DNA of 64,000 nt. Source: Pseudomonas cichorii. Its GTDB lineage: Bacteria > Pseudomonadota > Gammaproteobacteria > Pseudomonadales > Pseudomonadaceae. The notes beneath the pieces were generated by a model. The model was given only the letters and a program-made list of their open reading frames with translations. It did not search any database and was not told where the DNA came from. The stretch's first letter is position 1. Every line of letters starts with the position of its first letter. The translations under genes were made by a program, and so were the position numbers. This document shows, piece after piece, positions 9,159-17,885 of the stretch. The stretch is taken from the NCBI RefSeq assembly GCF_003700275.1, contig NZ_RBRE01000033.1:62001-126000 (forward strand). The letters are read 5' to 3'.

Positions 9159-10130
9159 TCAGCGCACGCATTCGGCCAGTTGTGCCTGCAACAAGGTGCT
9201 GTCCTGTGGCGTTGCAAAGATCAATTCCAGACGCGAGTCCTGACGCCACTCGCTGCCCTGCCAGTCGAGACGCGAACCCTCAAGCCCGTTGGCTGAAACC
9301 CAGCCGGTCGGGCTGTGGATAACCATCTTGGCGCGGCGCCATGCAAGGTTTTCCAGCCATTGGCCAAGTTTCGCCAGATCAAACTGCCGGGACGGATGCC
9401 AGCGCCAGCCGATGCTCCAGCCTTCCGGACTTGCCTGACTCAGGCATATCGGCTCTGCCGGATCACGCCACACGGCTGGCAATTGCCCGAGACTGCGGGG
9501 CAGAACGAGGTTATCCACAGCGCTGTTATCCACAGCTCCTGCCAGCAGAAAACCTGGCAATTGCGCCAACGGCAACTGACCCTGCTCAACCCAGACCAAA
9601 GCATGCCCAGGCAATGTCTCGGCCAGCCGCGTACGTGACGCCTCGTCCATATGCTGCGACTTGTTCATCACCAGCAGACCCGCAGTGGCCAGCGCCTCCT
9701 GCTGGGTCGTCGGCAGCGGCTGGCCTGCGGCCAGGCTGATCGAATCCAGCACCATCACGCCGGGCTGTACGCTGAGCACGCTCTGCCATGGCGCTTCAGC
9801 CAGTTGAGCCATGAGTTGCGCCGGATGGCCCAGGCCCGAAGGCTCGATGAACAGTCGATCAGGTCGGGCCTTGCGCAACAGACGCCCCAGGCCGATCTGA
9901 AACGGCACGCCATTGACGCAGCACAGGCAACCGCCAGCCACTTCGCCAAGTGCGATACCATCGCCAGCCACGGTCAACAACGCAGCATCCAGACCGATCT
10001 GACCGAACTCGTTGATCAGCACCGCCCAGCGCTCATCGGCAGGTTTCTGGTCGAGCAGATGCCTGATCACACTGGTCTTGCCGGCGCCCAACGGGCCACC
10101 GATCACATGGGTCGGGATGTTTTGCAGCAT
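9159..10130 (-). CDS. COG0523 (CobW-type) metallochaperone-like GTPase, first copy
   Basis: The 323-residue protein has a G3E-family P-loop (GGPLGAGKTSV, residues 11-21), the switch segment INEFGQIGLDA, and the metal-binding CxCC motif as GGCLCCVNGVPF (~66-77). It is shorter and more divergent than the second copy in this window. The expected base-specificity motif NKxD reads NKSQ (LLVMNKSQH), which would weaken guanine recognition. COG0523 proteins deliver or allocate metals, mostly zinc, under starvation; the neighbours support a zinc role. Three perfect DnaA-box 9-mers lie inside this gene. Confidence 0.85.
   Translation of the reverse strand: MLQNIPTHVIGGPLGAGKTSVIRHLLDQKPADERWAVLINEFGQIGLDAALLTVAGDGIALGEVAGGCLCCVNGVPFQIGLGRLLRKARPDRLFIEPSGLGHPAQLMAQLAEAPWQSVLSVQPGVMVLDSISLAAGQPLPTTQQEALATAGLLVMNKSQHMDEASRTRLAETLPGHALVWVEQGQLPLAQLPGFLLAGAVDNSAVDNLVLPRSLGQLPAVWRDPAEPICLSQASPEGWSIGWRWHPSRQFDLAKLGQWLENLAWRRAKMVIHSPTGWVSANGLEGSRLDWQGSEWRQDSRLELIFATPQDSTLLQAQLAECVR
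9314..9534. other. Cluster of three perfect DnaA boxes inside a COG0523 gene
   Basis: TGTGGATAA at 9314-9322 and TTATCCACA at 9511-9519 and 9526-9534 lie within 221 bp; the last two are 15 bp apart in the same orientation. They are about 50 kb from oriC. Confidence 0.75.
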
Positions 10131-10184
10131 CTGGGGTCGCTTCTGGAGAATGGCTTTGCAAACGAATATGAAGGAAAGGTAGCC

Positions 10185-10547
10185 ATGCGAGCAATCCGGC
10201 CAGCCCTCATGGTACTGGCGATGATTTCAGGCCAGGCGTGGGCAGACGCGTGCCTGGTGCACAGCCAGGCCGAGCGGCTGGACGTCAAAGTCTGCCAGGA
10301 AAACATCAGTATTCCGCCAAAGATGTTCCACGACAGCTTCTGCCAGCCGCAACTGGCCGGGCAGAAAACCGAGGTGACGTTCTCGCAGAGCTGTCCGGCA
10401 GGCGCCTTTGGCATCTGCAGCAACGCGCAGGTCGCCAATATGCCCTATCGCGAGAACATCCACTATTACGGCGTGGCCAGCGACGCGCTTTACCTCAAGC
10501 CGTTCTGCGAAGGGCAAAGCAAGGGCAAGTGGCTGGCTCCAGATTAG
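10185..10547 (+). CDS. Small secreted cysteine-containing protein, unknown function
   Basis: A 120-residue protein with a cleavable signal peptide (MRAIRPALMVLAMISGQAWA-D). The mature part has six cysteines (in DACLVH, VKVCQEN, SFCQPQ, SQSCPAG, FGICSN and KPFCEG), which suggests disulfide bonds in the periplasm. The ribosome-binding site AAGGAAAGG precedes the ATG. It lies on the opposite strand between two zinc-associated genes and overlaps the end of the DUF1826 gene by 4 bp. I do not recognise a family; metal or stress involvement is inferred only from position. Confidence 0.7.
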   Translation: MRAIRPALMVLAMISGQAWADACLVHSQAERLDVKVCQENISIPPKMFHDSFCQPQLAGQKTEVTFSQSCPAGAFGICSNAQVANMPYRENIHYYGVASDALYLKPFCEGQSKGKWLAPD

Positions 10548-11193
10548 GCCAGCCAGTCCAGAGTCAGAATCAACCGCCGCTCGTTTCGCTCAAGTTGTGG
10601 CGAACGATGCACCAGGCCCAGCCCTTCATTGCCACTCCAGCGCTCGCCCTTGAGCAAGGCCACTTCTCCGCAATGGATCTGCTGGATACGGGCCGGATCC
10701 TGCGGTTCGGCCTCGGGACGGCCGAGTTGCTTGCGGTCGATAGCGTTTTCCTTGAGCCACTGGCTGCCGATCCCGGCGTAGGTGGTGACCATCCGCACCG
10801 GCACATGATCGACGTGAAAGCGCGGACACATGGCCTTGTCCAGTGCCCGCAGGCGCAAACCGACACATTCGGCTCCCAGCAGGCACGCATAGGCGCTGAC
10901 CAGCCAGGATACGTCGGCAATAAACCCGTCATAACCCTGCAAGTCGGCATAGCCCGCTGCCAGACCTTGCAGGTTGGGCTCGACATCACCGCCCTTCACT
11001 TCCAGAGTCATGGACTCTGCCAGTGGCTCGTTCAACGATAGCAGCAAGGCACCGAAATCCTCGATGTGCGCGGGCAACTGACGCTGCCAGACGGACAGGT
11101 TGACGCCGTCTTCCAGCACCAGCCCCAACACTTCTGGCGTCTCGCCCTGCACCTGACGGGCGCGGGGCTGAAATTTCATGACCGGTGCCAGCA

Positions 11194-11194
<1 letters not shown>
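10544..11194 (-). CDS. DUF1826 family protein
   Basis: The 216-residue cytoplasmic protein carries the family pattern CPRFHVDHVPVRMVTTYAGIG...LKGERW and HRSP, which recalls iron/2-oxoglutarate or metal-binding jelly-roll folds (HVDHVPVR offers two His and an Asp). The function is unknown. Its ATG overlaps the stop of the upstream COG0523 gene by one base (TGATG), so the two are translationally coupled. DUF1826 genes are commonly found beside COG0523 genes in Zur-controlled clusters, which agrees with the operator upstream of this pair. Confidence 0.82.
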
Positions 11195-12402
<1,208 letters not shown>

Positions 12403-12505
12403 CAGGATTCTCAGGCCAGGTTGCAAGGCTTGCACCTTGTTCATGTAGGCTGCATCGGGGCCTGTTATCGACACCTTGGGCAGCCAGCTCTAATCACCCG
12501 ACAAT

Positions 12506-12518
12506 GTTATAGTATAAC
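12506..12518. promoter_or_regulatory. Zur operator in divergent promoter region (perfect 13-bp palindrome)
   Basis: GTTATA-G-TATAAC matches the core of the gammaproteobacterial Zur box (GTTATANTATAAC). It sits between the COG0523 gene (minus) and a small secreted protein gene (plus, starting 40 bp away). The left half-site, read on the minus strand as TATAAC, is also a good -10 element, 17 bp after TTGGCT (12529-12534), so Zur-Zn binding would occlude this promoter. Confidence 0.88.
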
Positions 12519-12557
12519 AATGCTAAATAGCCAACCTGTTCGACAAAGGGCGTCTGC

Positions 12558-12947
12558 GTGAAACACATTGCACAAGGCTTGTTCAGCGTATTGATACTGG
12601 CCAGCACGCCCCTGATGGCGGCAGGTCCCCGGCCCAGCGTGGATCTGGCGACCTGCACCCGCAGCGCGAATCTGCTGGCGTGCAGCGATGCGCTGGGCAA
12701 TGGCTACAGCGTCGCCACGGCCGGATCGACCACGTATTTGCGCGGCTATGAAGTCATCGGCAAGAAACGCTGGGCACAAACCAACAGTCAGTTTGCGCAA
12801 CTGACGTTCTTTACCGGGCTAGCCTCGAACGGCGAAGCCTGGGTTGGCACCATCCAGCGCATCGGCTGGACCACCATCACGCGGGTTTCCAGCTCGGACG
12901 GCACGCGCAGCAAGATCACCTGCAGCCGCTTGAACGGCTGCCGCTGA
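12558..12947 (+). CDS. Small secreted protein in zinc-responsive locus, unknown function
   Basis: The 129-residue product begins at a GTG preceded by AAAGGG at 9 bases and has a signal peptide (MKHIAQGLFSVLILASTPLMA-A). The mature part has four cysteines (ATCTR, LACSD, ITCSR, NGCR) in two spaced pairs and many Thr/Ser. It is predicted to be periplasmic. The gene starts 40 bp from the Zur operator and is therefore probably induced by zinc starvation. No family is recognised. It is convergent with the amidase gene, 6 bp apart. Confidence 0.75.
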   Translation: MKHIAQGLFSVLILASTPLMAAGPRPSVDLATCTRSANLLACSDALGNGYSVATAGSTTYLRGYEVIGKKRWAQTNSQFAQLTFFTGLASNGEAWVGTIQRIGWTTITRVSSSDGTRSKITCSRLNGCR

Positions 12948-12953
12948 GCAACT

Positions 12954-14180
12954 TCAGGCCTGAGCCTGCCTGTTCTGTTCCTGCACCCAGGCCATGTGCG
13001 AATCGAGCGGCGGGTTGCGCTGAAAGTAGCGCTGCAATCCCTCGAACAAACCATCGGCCACAGCCTGTTGATGACGGGCGGTGACCAGCCGCTGACTGTC
13101 GCGGCTATTGGAGATAAAACCGGTCTCGACCAGAATCGAAGGCACGTCCGGTGACTTGAGCACCGCGAATCCGGCCTGTTCCACGCGCTTCTGGTGCAGC
13201 GTGGTGATGCCTTCCAGACTGCCCAGCACGGTATGCCCCAGCTGCAGGCTGGCGGCGATGGTGGCGTTCATCGACATGTCGAGAATCACCCCCGCCAGCA
13301 TCGGGTCCTTGTCCTTGAGATTGAGCAACGAGGTGGCACCCAGCAGGTCGGCGCCGTTTTCACGCTGAGCCATGAAACGCGCAGTTGCCGAGGTTGCACC
13401 GCCTTCAGACAGAGCGAACACCGAAGCGCCGGAAGCGGTCAGGCGCGGCGCAGCGTCGGCATGCACCGAGATGAACATGTCGGCCTTGGACTTGTGGGCA
13501 AACTCCACACGCTTGCGCAGTGGAACAAAGAAGTCATCGTTACGCACCAGGCGCACATCGAAACCTTTCTCGCGCTTCAAGCGCTTGGCCAGCAATTGCG
13601 CGATGGACAGCACCACGTCCTTTTCCCGTTCGCCTCGGGAGCCGACAGCACCGGGGTCCTTGCCGCCATGTCCGGCATCGACCACCACCATGATGTCGCG
13701 CTTGGGATGCGGTTTTTCGGAAGCCTGAACCGGAGGGGGCGGTGCTACTTCGGCCATCTGTACCGGTGCGCTGGCGGTGGAACTCAGATCCAGCACCAGA
13801 CGATGACCCTGCCCGCCTTGCGGGCCGAGCAGAAAACTGTTGAGTTGCACTGGCGAAGTGAGGTCGAGGACGATCCGCGTGTCGTCGCCATGCCCGTAAT
13901 GCCCGGAGCGGATCGACTTGATCACCGTTCGGTCCAGCGCCAACTGGCTGAAATCGCCGCTCAACCGCGAACCGCTGATATCGATGATCAAGCGGTCGGG
14001 CGCAGCCAGGGTGAAAGTCTTGTACTGCACCGGCCCGCTCAGATCGAGCACCAGCCTCAGCTTGTCATCGCTGCGCCACAGCCGGGCATTGCGGATCTGC
14101 GTGGCGTAGGCGGCCCCAACAGGCAAGGCCAGCGCCGCGCTGGCCACAAGCATATTGAGCAGGATTTGACGTCTGTGCAT
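12954..14180 (-). CDS. N-acetylmuramoyl-L-alanine amidase (AmiA/AmiC type, zinc-dependent, Tat-exported)
   Basis: The 408-residue periplasmic enzyme cleaves the amide bond between MurNAc and the stem peptide to split septal murein. It has a twin-arginine-like signal (MHRRQILLNMLVASAALALP), an AMIN domain (~30-130) and a catalytic Amidase_3 domain with VVVDAGHGGKDPGAVG (zinc His), EKDVV (zinc Glu), SVHAD (zinc His) and VETGFISN (catalytic Glu). No LysM domain is present, unlike AmiB. A Zur-like site 60 bp upstream suggests a low-zinc paralogue rather than the constitutive septal enzyme. Confidence 0.92.
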   Translation of the reverse strand: MHRRQILLNMLVASAALALPVGAAYATQIRNARLWRSDDKLRLVLDLSGPVQYKTFTLAAPDRLIIDISGSRLSGDFSQLALDRTVIKSIRSGHYGHGDDTRIVLDLTSPVQLNSFLLGPQGGQGHRLVLDLSSTASAPVQMAEVAPPPPVQASEKPHPKRDIMVVVDAGHGGKDPGAVGSRGEREKDVVLSIAQLLAKRLKREKGFDVRLVRNDDFFVPLRKRVEFAHKSKADMFISVHADAAPRLTASGASVFALSEGGATSATARFMAQRENGADLLGATSLLNLKDKDPMLAGVILDMSMNATIAASLQLGHTVLGSLEGITTLHQKRVEQAGFAVLKSPDVPSILVETGFISNSRDSQRLVTARHQQAVADGLFEGLQRYFQRNPPLDSHMAWVQEQNRQAQA

Positions 14181-14239
14181 GGCAGGTCTCACGAAACAAG
14201 GCGAGCATCCCGGCTCATGAAAGTATCACCGCAACAATA

Positions 14240-14252
14240 GTAATAATATAAC
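14240..14252. promoter_or_regulatory. Candidate second Zur operator upstream of the amidase gene
   Basis: GTAATA-A-TATAAC matches the perfect operator at 12506-12518 in 11 of 13 positions, with one half-site intact. It lies 60 bp upstream of the amidase start and overlaps AT-rich promoter-like sequence. Confidence 0.6.
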
Positions 14253-14348
14253 ACCACGTTACAAGTGAAACTTTAAGCGTTACATGAAGATTGGCGCCGT
14301 CGAGAATCCTGCAATTACAGGCAGTAAGTGCATGAGCAAAAAGAAAAA

Positions 14349-14364
14349 TGTTCCACGTGGAACG
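14349..14364. promoter_or_regulatory. parS: parS-like centromere site (15 of 16)
   Basis: TGTTCCACGTGGAACG differs from the Pseudomonas parS consensus TGTTCCACGTGGAACA only in the last base. It lies between the amidase and DUF3617 genes, about 45 kb from oriC. Confidence 0.75.
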
Positions 14365-14367
14365 TCA

Positions 14368-14889
14368 TCAGCTTCGTGGAGCAACTGCACCACATTGCGG
14401 CCCTAGCCAGACGGCGCGAGTATCCATGCTGCCGTTCTGTTGCTGGCCGGTTGCATTGAAGGTGCCGACCACCTTGGTGGTGAACTCGCGGTTACTGAGA
14501 AACTGTGCCTGCCCGCTACCTTGCGCCTTTGGACAACTGAACTGGAAATTCCAGGTCTGGCCGTTACGGGCGGTGATCTTCTGCGAGCAGCCAGACTTCG
14601 GATCGGTCAGCGGAATATCGTCCGACTTGACCTGCGCCTCGGTCAGGCAGAATCGCACGCCTTGCCCGCCCAGAGTGACGCCCTGTTTCTGCATCATCTG
14701 CTCCATCATTGCCCGCTGCTCGGGCGGCAGGTTTTTCAGTTGCCCCAACATCAGTTGCAGATCGGGCAGCGCCTGACCATCGACTTTCATGTTGCTTGAG
14801 GTCAGTTCCCACAAGCCCGGTTGCAGCATCTGGGCTTGGGCTACAGGTGCTGCCAGACAAAACATCAACGCCAATACACGTTTGTTCAT
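14368..14889 (-). CDS. DUF3617 family secreted protein
   Basis: The 173-residue protein has a signal peptide (MNKRVLALMFCLAAPVAQA-Q) and the family's opening LQPGLWELTSSNMKVDGQ, then CLTEAQ and a GCSQKITARNGQTWNFQFSC pair of cysteines that probably form a disulfide. It is predicted to be periplasmic and of unknown function. A Met/Gln-rich helix (ERAMMEQMMQKQG) lies near residue 60. It is divergent from the cardiolipin synthase gene. Confidence 0.82.
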   Translation of the reverse strand: MNKRVLALMFCLAAPVAQAQMLQPGLWELTSSNMKVDGQALPDLQLMLGQLKNLPPEQRAMMEQMMQKQGVTLGGQGVRFCLTEAQVKSDDIPLTDPKSGCSQKITARNGQTWNFQFSCPKAQGSGQAQFLSNREFTTKVVGTFNATGQQQNGSMDTRAVWLGPQCGAVAPRS

Positions 14890-15060
14890 ACAAAATTCCT
14901 CATGGGACCATCACACCTGCAAGCCTGACCGAGCCGCGTCGACAAGGCAATGAGCCTTGGACGACAGAAGCCCCGGCCAGTTGCACCGCGATTAAAATAG
15001 CGACAATACACGGCGGCTGTGGTCTGTTATAGGCGCAAAGGTGAGGAGCATTGTTTACGT

Positions 15061-16500
15061 ATGGATTTTCATAGCCCGTATTTCTTTGGCTACGTCCTGG
15101 CTTTCATCCATCTGTTAGGTACAGGTGCTGCCATCCATGCACTGCTGACCGTGCGTACCGCGCAAGGCGCAATTGCCTGGGCGATGTCGTTATTGTTCAT
15201 TCCTTACTTCACCCTGATTCCCTATCTGGTATTCGGCCGCAGTTCGTTCGGTGCCTACATCAAGGCGCGGCGCGATGCCAACCATGAAATGCGCAACGCT
15301 ATCGCCAACCTCAACTGGCGACCCTGGATCGAAGAGGCTGTCGCCGCGCGCCGTTCCGATGCCTATGCTTCGCTACGCGCAATGCCCAGGCTCGGGCGCA
15401 TGCCGGCGCTGGCCAACAACCAGGTCAAACTGCTGATCAATGGCCAGGCGAGCTTCGATGCCATGTTCGCCGCCATCGAGCAGGCCCGACAAACCATCCT
15501 CGTGCAATTCTTCATCATTCACGACGATGAGCTGGGGCGCCGTCTGCAAACCCTGTTATTGAAAAAGGCCGCCGAAGGCGTAGAGATATTTGTGCTCTAT
15601 GACCGGATCGGCAGCCATGCCCTGCCCGCTTCCTACAGCGATCAGTTGCGCGCTGGCGGCGTGCGGATCAAAGCCTTTGCGACCCATGGCGGCTGGCTCA
15701 ATCGCTTTCAGATCAACTTCCGCAATCACCGCAAGATAGTGGTGGTCGATGGCGAGAAAGGTTATCTGGGCGGCCACAATGTCGGCGATGAATACCTTGG
15801 ACTCAAGCCACCCTTGTCGCCGTGGCGCGACACCCATGTGCAAGTCATAGGTCCGGTAGTTGCCTGCTTGCAGGAGTCGTTTGCCGAAGACTGGTTCTGG
15901 GCTACCCGCGAGCTGCCGCCCATGAACCTGCCCGAGTCATTCCCGGAACAGGGTGTGCTCTGCCAGTTACTGGCCAGCGGCCCGGCCGATGCGCAGGAAA
16001 CCTGCTCGCTGTTCTTTGTCGAAGCCATCCACGCCGCGACGGAAAGGGTGTGGATTACCAGCCCTTATTTCATCCCCGACGAAGCCGTCTCGGCAGCCTT
16101 GCGCCTGGCAGTGCTGCGCGGTGTCGATGTGCGCCTGCTGTTGCCCTCACGTCCCGACCATTACGTGGTGTACGCCGCCTCCAGCCTGTTCGCTTTCGAT
16201 GCGGTGCAGGTCGGCGTCAGGGTGTTCCGCTACAAGCCCGGCTTCCTGCACCAGAAGGTGGTGCTGGTGGACAACGAAATCACTGCCATCGGCAGTGCCA
16301 ACCTGGACAACCGCTCGTTCCGGCTGAATTTCGAGTTGATGCTACTGACCGTCGACACCGATTTCGCCCGTGAAGTTGAAGCCATGCTGACTGCCGACTT
16401 CGATCTGAGCCATGAGATTTCCCTGCAGGAAAGCCGGGAAACCCGCCACTTGCAGCAACTGGGCATGCGCGTGGCGCGGTTGATTTCACCGATCCTGTAA
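15061..16500 (+). CDS. cls: Cardiolipin synthase
   Basis: This inner-membrane phospholipase D-family enzyme condenses phosphatidylglycerol molecules to cardiolipin. The 479-residue protein has two N-terminal membrane helices (~5-60) and two HKD active-site motifs: [18 protein letters not shown] (~222) and [23 protein letters not shown] (~398). Length and layout match ClsA. The ATG at 15061 fits the conserved [11 protein letters not shown] start; TGAGGAG lies 13 bases upstream, somewhat far. It is convergent with cfa at 1 bp. Confidence 0.95.
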   Translation: MDFHSPYFFGYVLAFIHLLGTGAAIHALLTVRTAQGAIAWAMSLLFIPYFTLIPYLVFGRSSFGAYIKARRDANHEMRNAIANLNWRPWIEEAVAARRSDAYASLRAMPRLGRMPALANNQVKLLINGQASFDAMFAAIEQARQTILVQFFIIHDDELGRRLQTLLLKKAAEGVEIFVLYDRIGSHALPASYSDQLRAGGVRIKAFATHGGWLNRFQINFRNHRKIVVVDGEKGYLGGHNVGDEYLGLKPPLSPWRDTHVQVIGPVVACLQESFAEDWFWATRELPPMNLPESFPEQGVLCQLLASGPADAQETCSLFFVEAIHAATERVWITSPYFIPDEAVSAALRLAVLRGVDVRLLLPSRPDHYVVYAASSLFAFDAVQVGVRVFRYKPGFLHQKVVLVDNEITAIGSANLDNRSFRLNFELMLLTVDTDFAREVEAMLTADFDLSHEISLQESRETRHLQQLGMRVARLISPIL

Positions 16501-16501
16501 G

Positions 16502-17686
16502 TCAACGATAGATATCATCGCGGGTCAGCGGCAAGCCGTGCCTGCCATCGGCAAAGGGTTTGACGGCGAGGATCTGGTGCAGATTGATCCAGCCCTTGGC
16601 GAATGCGTACGCACAACCGGCCAGATACAGACGCCAGATCCGCAAGGTATGCTCAGGCACCATGGCCACCGCTTCGCTCAGCCGCGCTTCAAGGCGCGAA
16701 CTCCAGTGCTCCAGGGTTCGTGCGTAATGCAGACGCAGGCTTTCCACATCGACGATTTCCAGCCCCGCTTCACTGATATGCGCACTGATCATCGCCAGGT
16801 GCGGCAGTTCGCCGTTGGGGAACACATAACGGTCGATGAACTCACCAGCCCCGCGTCCGACCGGACGGCCATCGGTATGCCGGGCAGTGATGCCGTGATT
16901 CATGACCAGCCCGCCCTCCTTCACAGCGCCAGCCAGACGTTGCGCATAGATCGGCAGGTTCGCATGGCCGACATGCTCGAACATTCCCACGCTGACCACC
17001 TTGTCGAAACGCTGGTCTTGCGGCAGGTCGCGGTAATCGAGCAGTTGCAGCTCGACCCGGTCTTCCAGGCCATCGGCCTTGACCCGTTCACGACCCAGTG
17101 TCAGTTGTTGCTGGCTGAGGGTGATACCGAACACTTTCACGCCATACTCCCGCGCCGCAAAGCGCGCCAGACCGCCCCAGCCACACCCGACATCCAGCAG
17201 ATACTCACCAGGCTTGAGGCGCAGCTTGCGGCAAAGGTGGCGAAACTTGTCTTCCTGCGCCTGCTCCAGCGTTTCCCTGCCGGTCTTGAAGTAGGCGCAG
17301 GAATACACCATCTCCGTATCGAGCCATAGCTGATAGAAGTCGTTGGACAGGTCGTAGTGATAGGCAATCGACGCGGCATCGGTGGCCTTGTCGTGGTGGG
17401 TACGCACCGGTGCGCTGGAATCCTCATCTTCCAGCAGTGCGTGGGTCAACTCGTCGCAAACCCTGACCACTTCACTGATCGACCCTTCCAGTTCCAGGCG
17501 CCCTTCGACGAAGGCGCTGCCCAGCAGATCCAGGCTGGGGTGAGTGAAGTCCGAAACCAGCAGCGGGTCCTTGACGAAGATCGTTACGCTGGGCGCAGGT
17601 CCCAGATCCAGTTCGTGACCGTCCCAGAGCTTGAGACGCAAAGGCAGGCGGAGATTCTGCAAGGCCGGTGGAAGTTGCACGTTCAT
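16502..17686 (-). CDS. cfa: Cyclopropane-fatty-acyl-phospholipid synthase
   Basis: This SAM-dependent methyltransferase methylenates cis-unsaturated acyl chains of membrane phospholipids, typically on entry to stationary phase. The 394-residue protein has the SAM-binding glycine motif LLDVGCGWGGLARFAAREYG (~165-185), the conserved YDLSNDFYQLWLDTEMVYSCAYF and EFIDRYVFPNGELPHL segments. The start at 17686 (MNVQLPPAL) is preceded by AAGGGGC at 6 bases; a longer frame upstream lacks a ribosome-binding site. The location beside cls groups two membrane-lipid remodelling enzymes. Confidence 0.95.
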   Translation of the reverse strand: MNVQLPPALQNLRLPLRLKLWDGHELDLGPAPSVTIFVKDPLLVSDFTHPSLDLLGSAFVEGRLELEGSISEVVRVCDELTHALLEDEDSSAPVRTHHDKATDAASIAYHYDLSNDFYQLWLDTEMVYSCAYFKTGRETLEQAQEDKFRHLCRKLRLKPGEYLLDVGCGWGGLARFAAREYGVKVFGITLSQQQLTLGRERVKADGLEDRVELQLLDYRDLPQDQRFDKVVSVGMFEHVGHANLPIYAQRLAGAVKEGGLVMNHGITARHTDGRPVGRGAGEFIDRYVFPNGELPHLAMISAHISEAGLEIVDVESLRLHYARTLEHWSSRLEARLSEAVAMVPEHTLRIWRLYLAGCAYAFAKGWINLHQILAVKPFADGRHGLPLTRDDIYR

Positions 17687-17885
17687 AAAGTTGCCCCTTA
17701 TCCAGAAACTGGAAAAAGGTAGTCCAGACGGTTCAATCAAAACCGCGGCTATTGGCCTGATGAATCGCCTGCTGGGAACGGCCTTGTGCCCACTGACCCG
17801 AGCCAAACGTGCAGCCTGTCATGGATCACCCTTGTCTTGAATGACCATCAATTTGTAACGGAGTTCTTCAACGCGCAAAGCCTTT

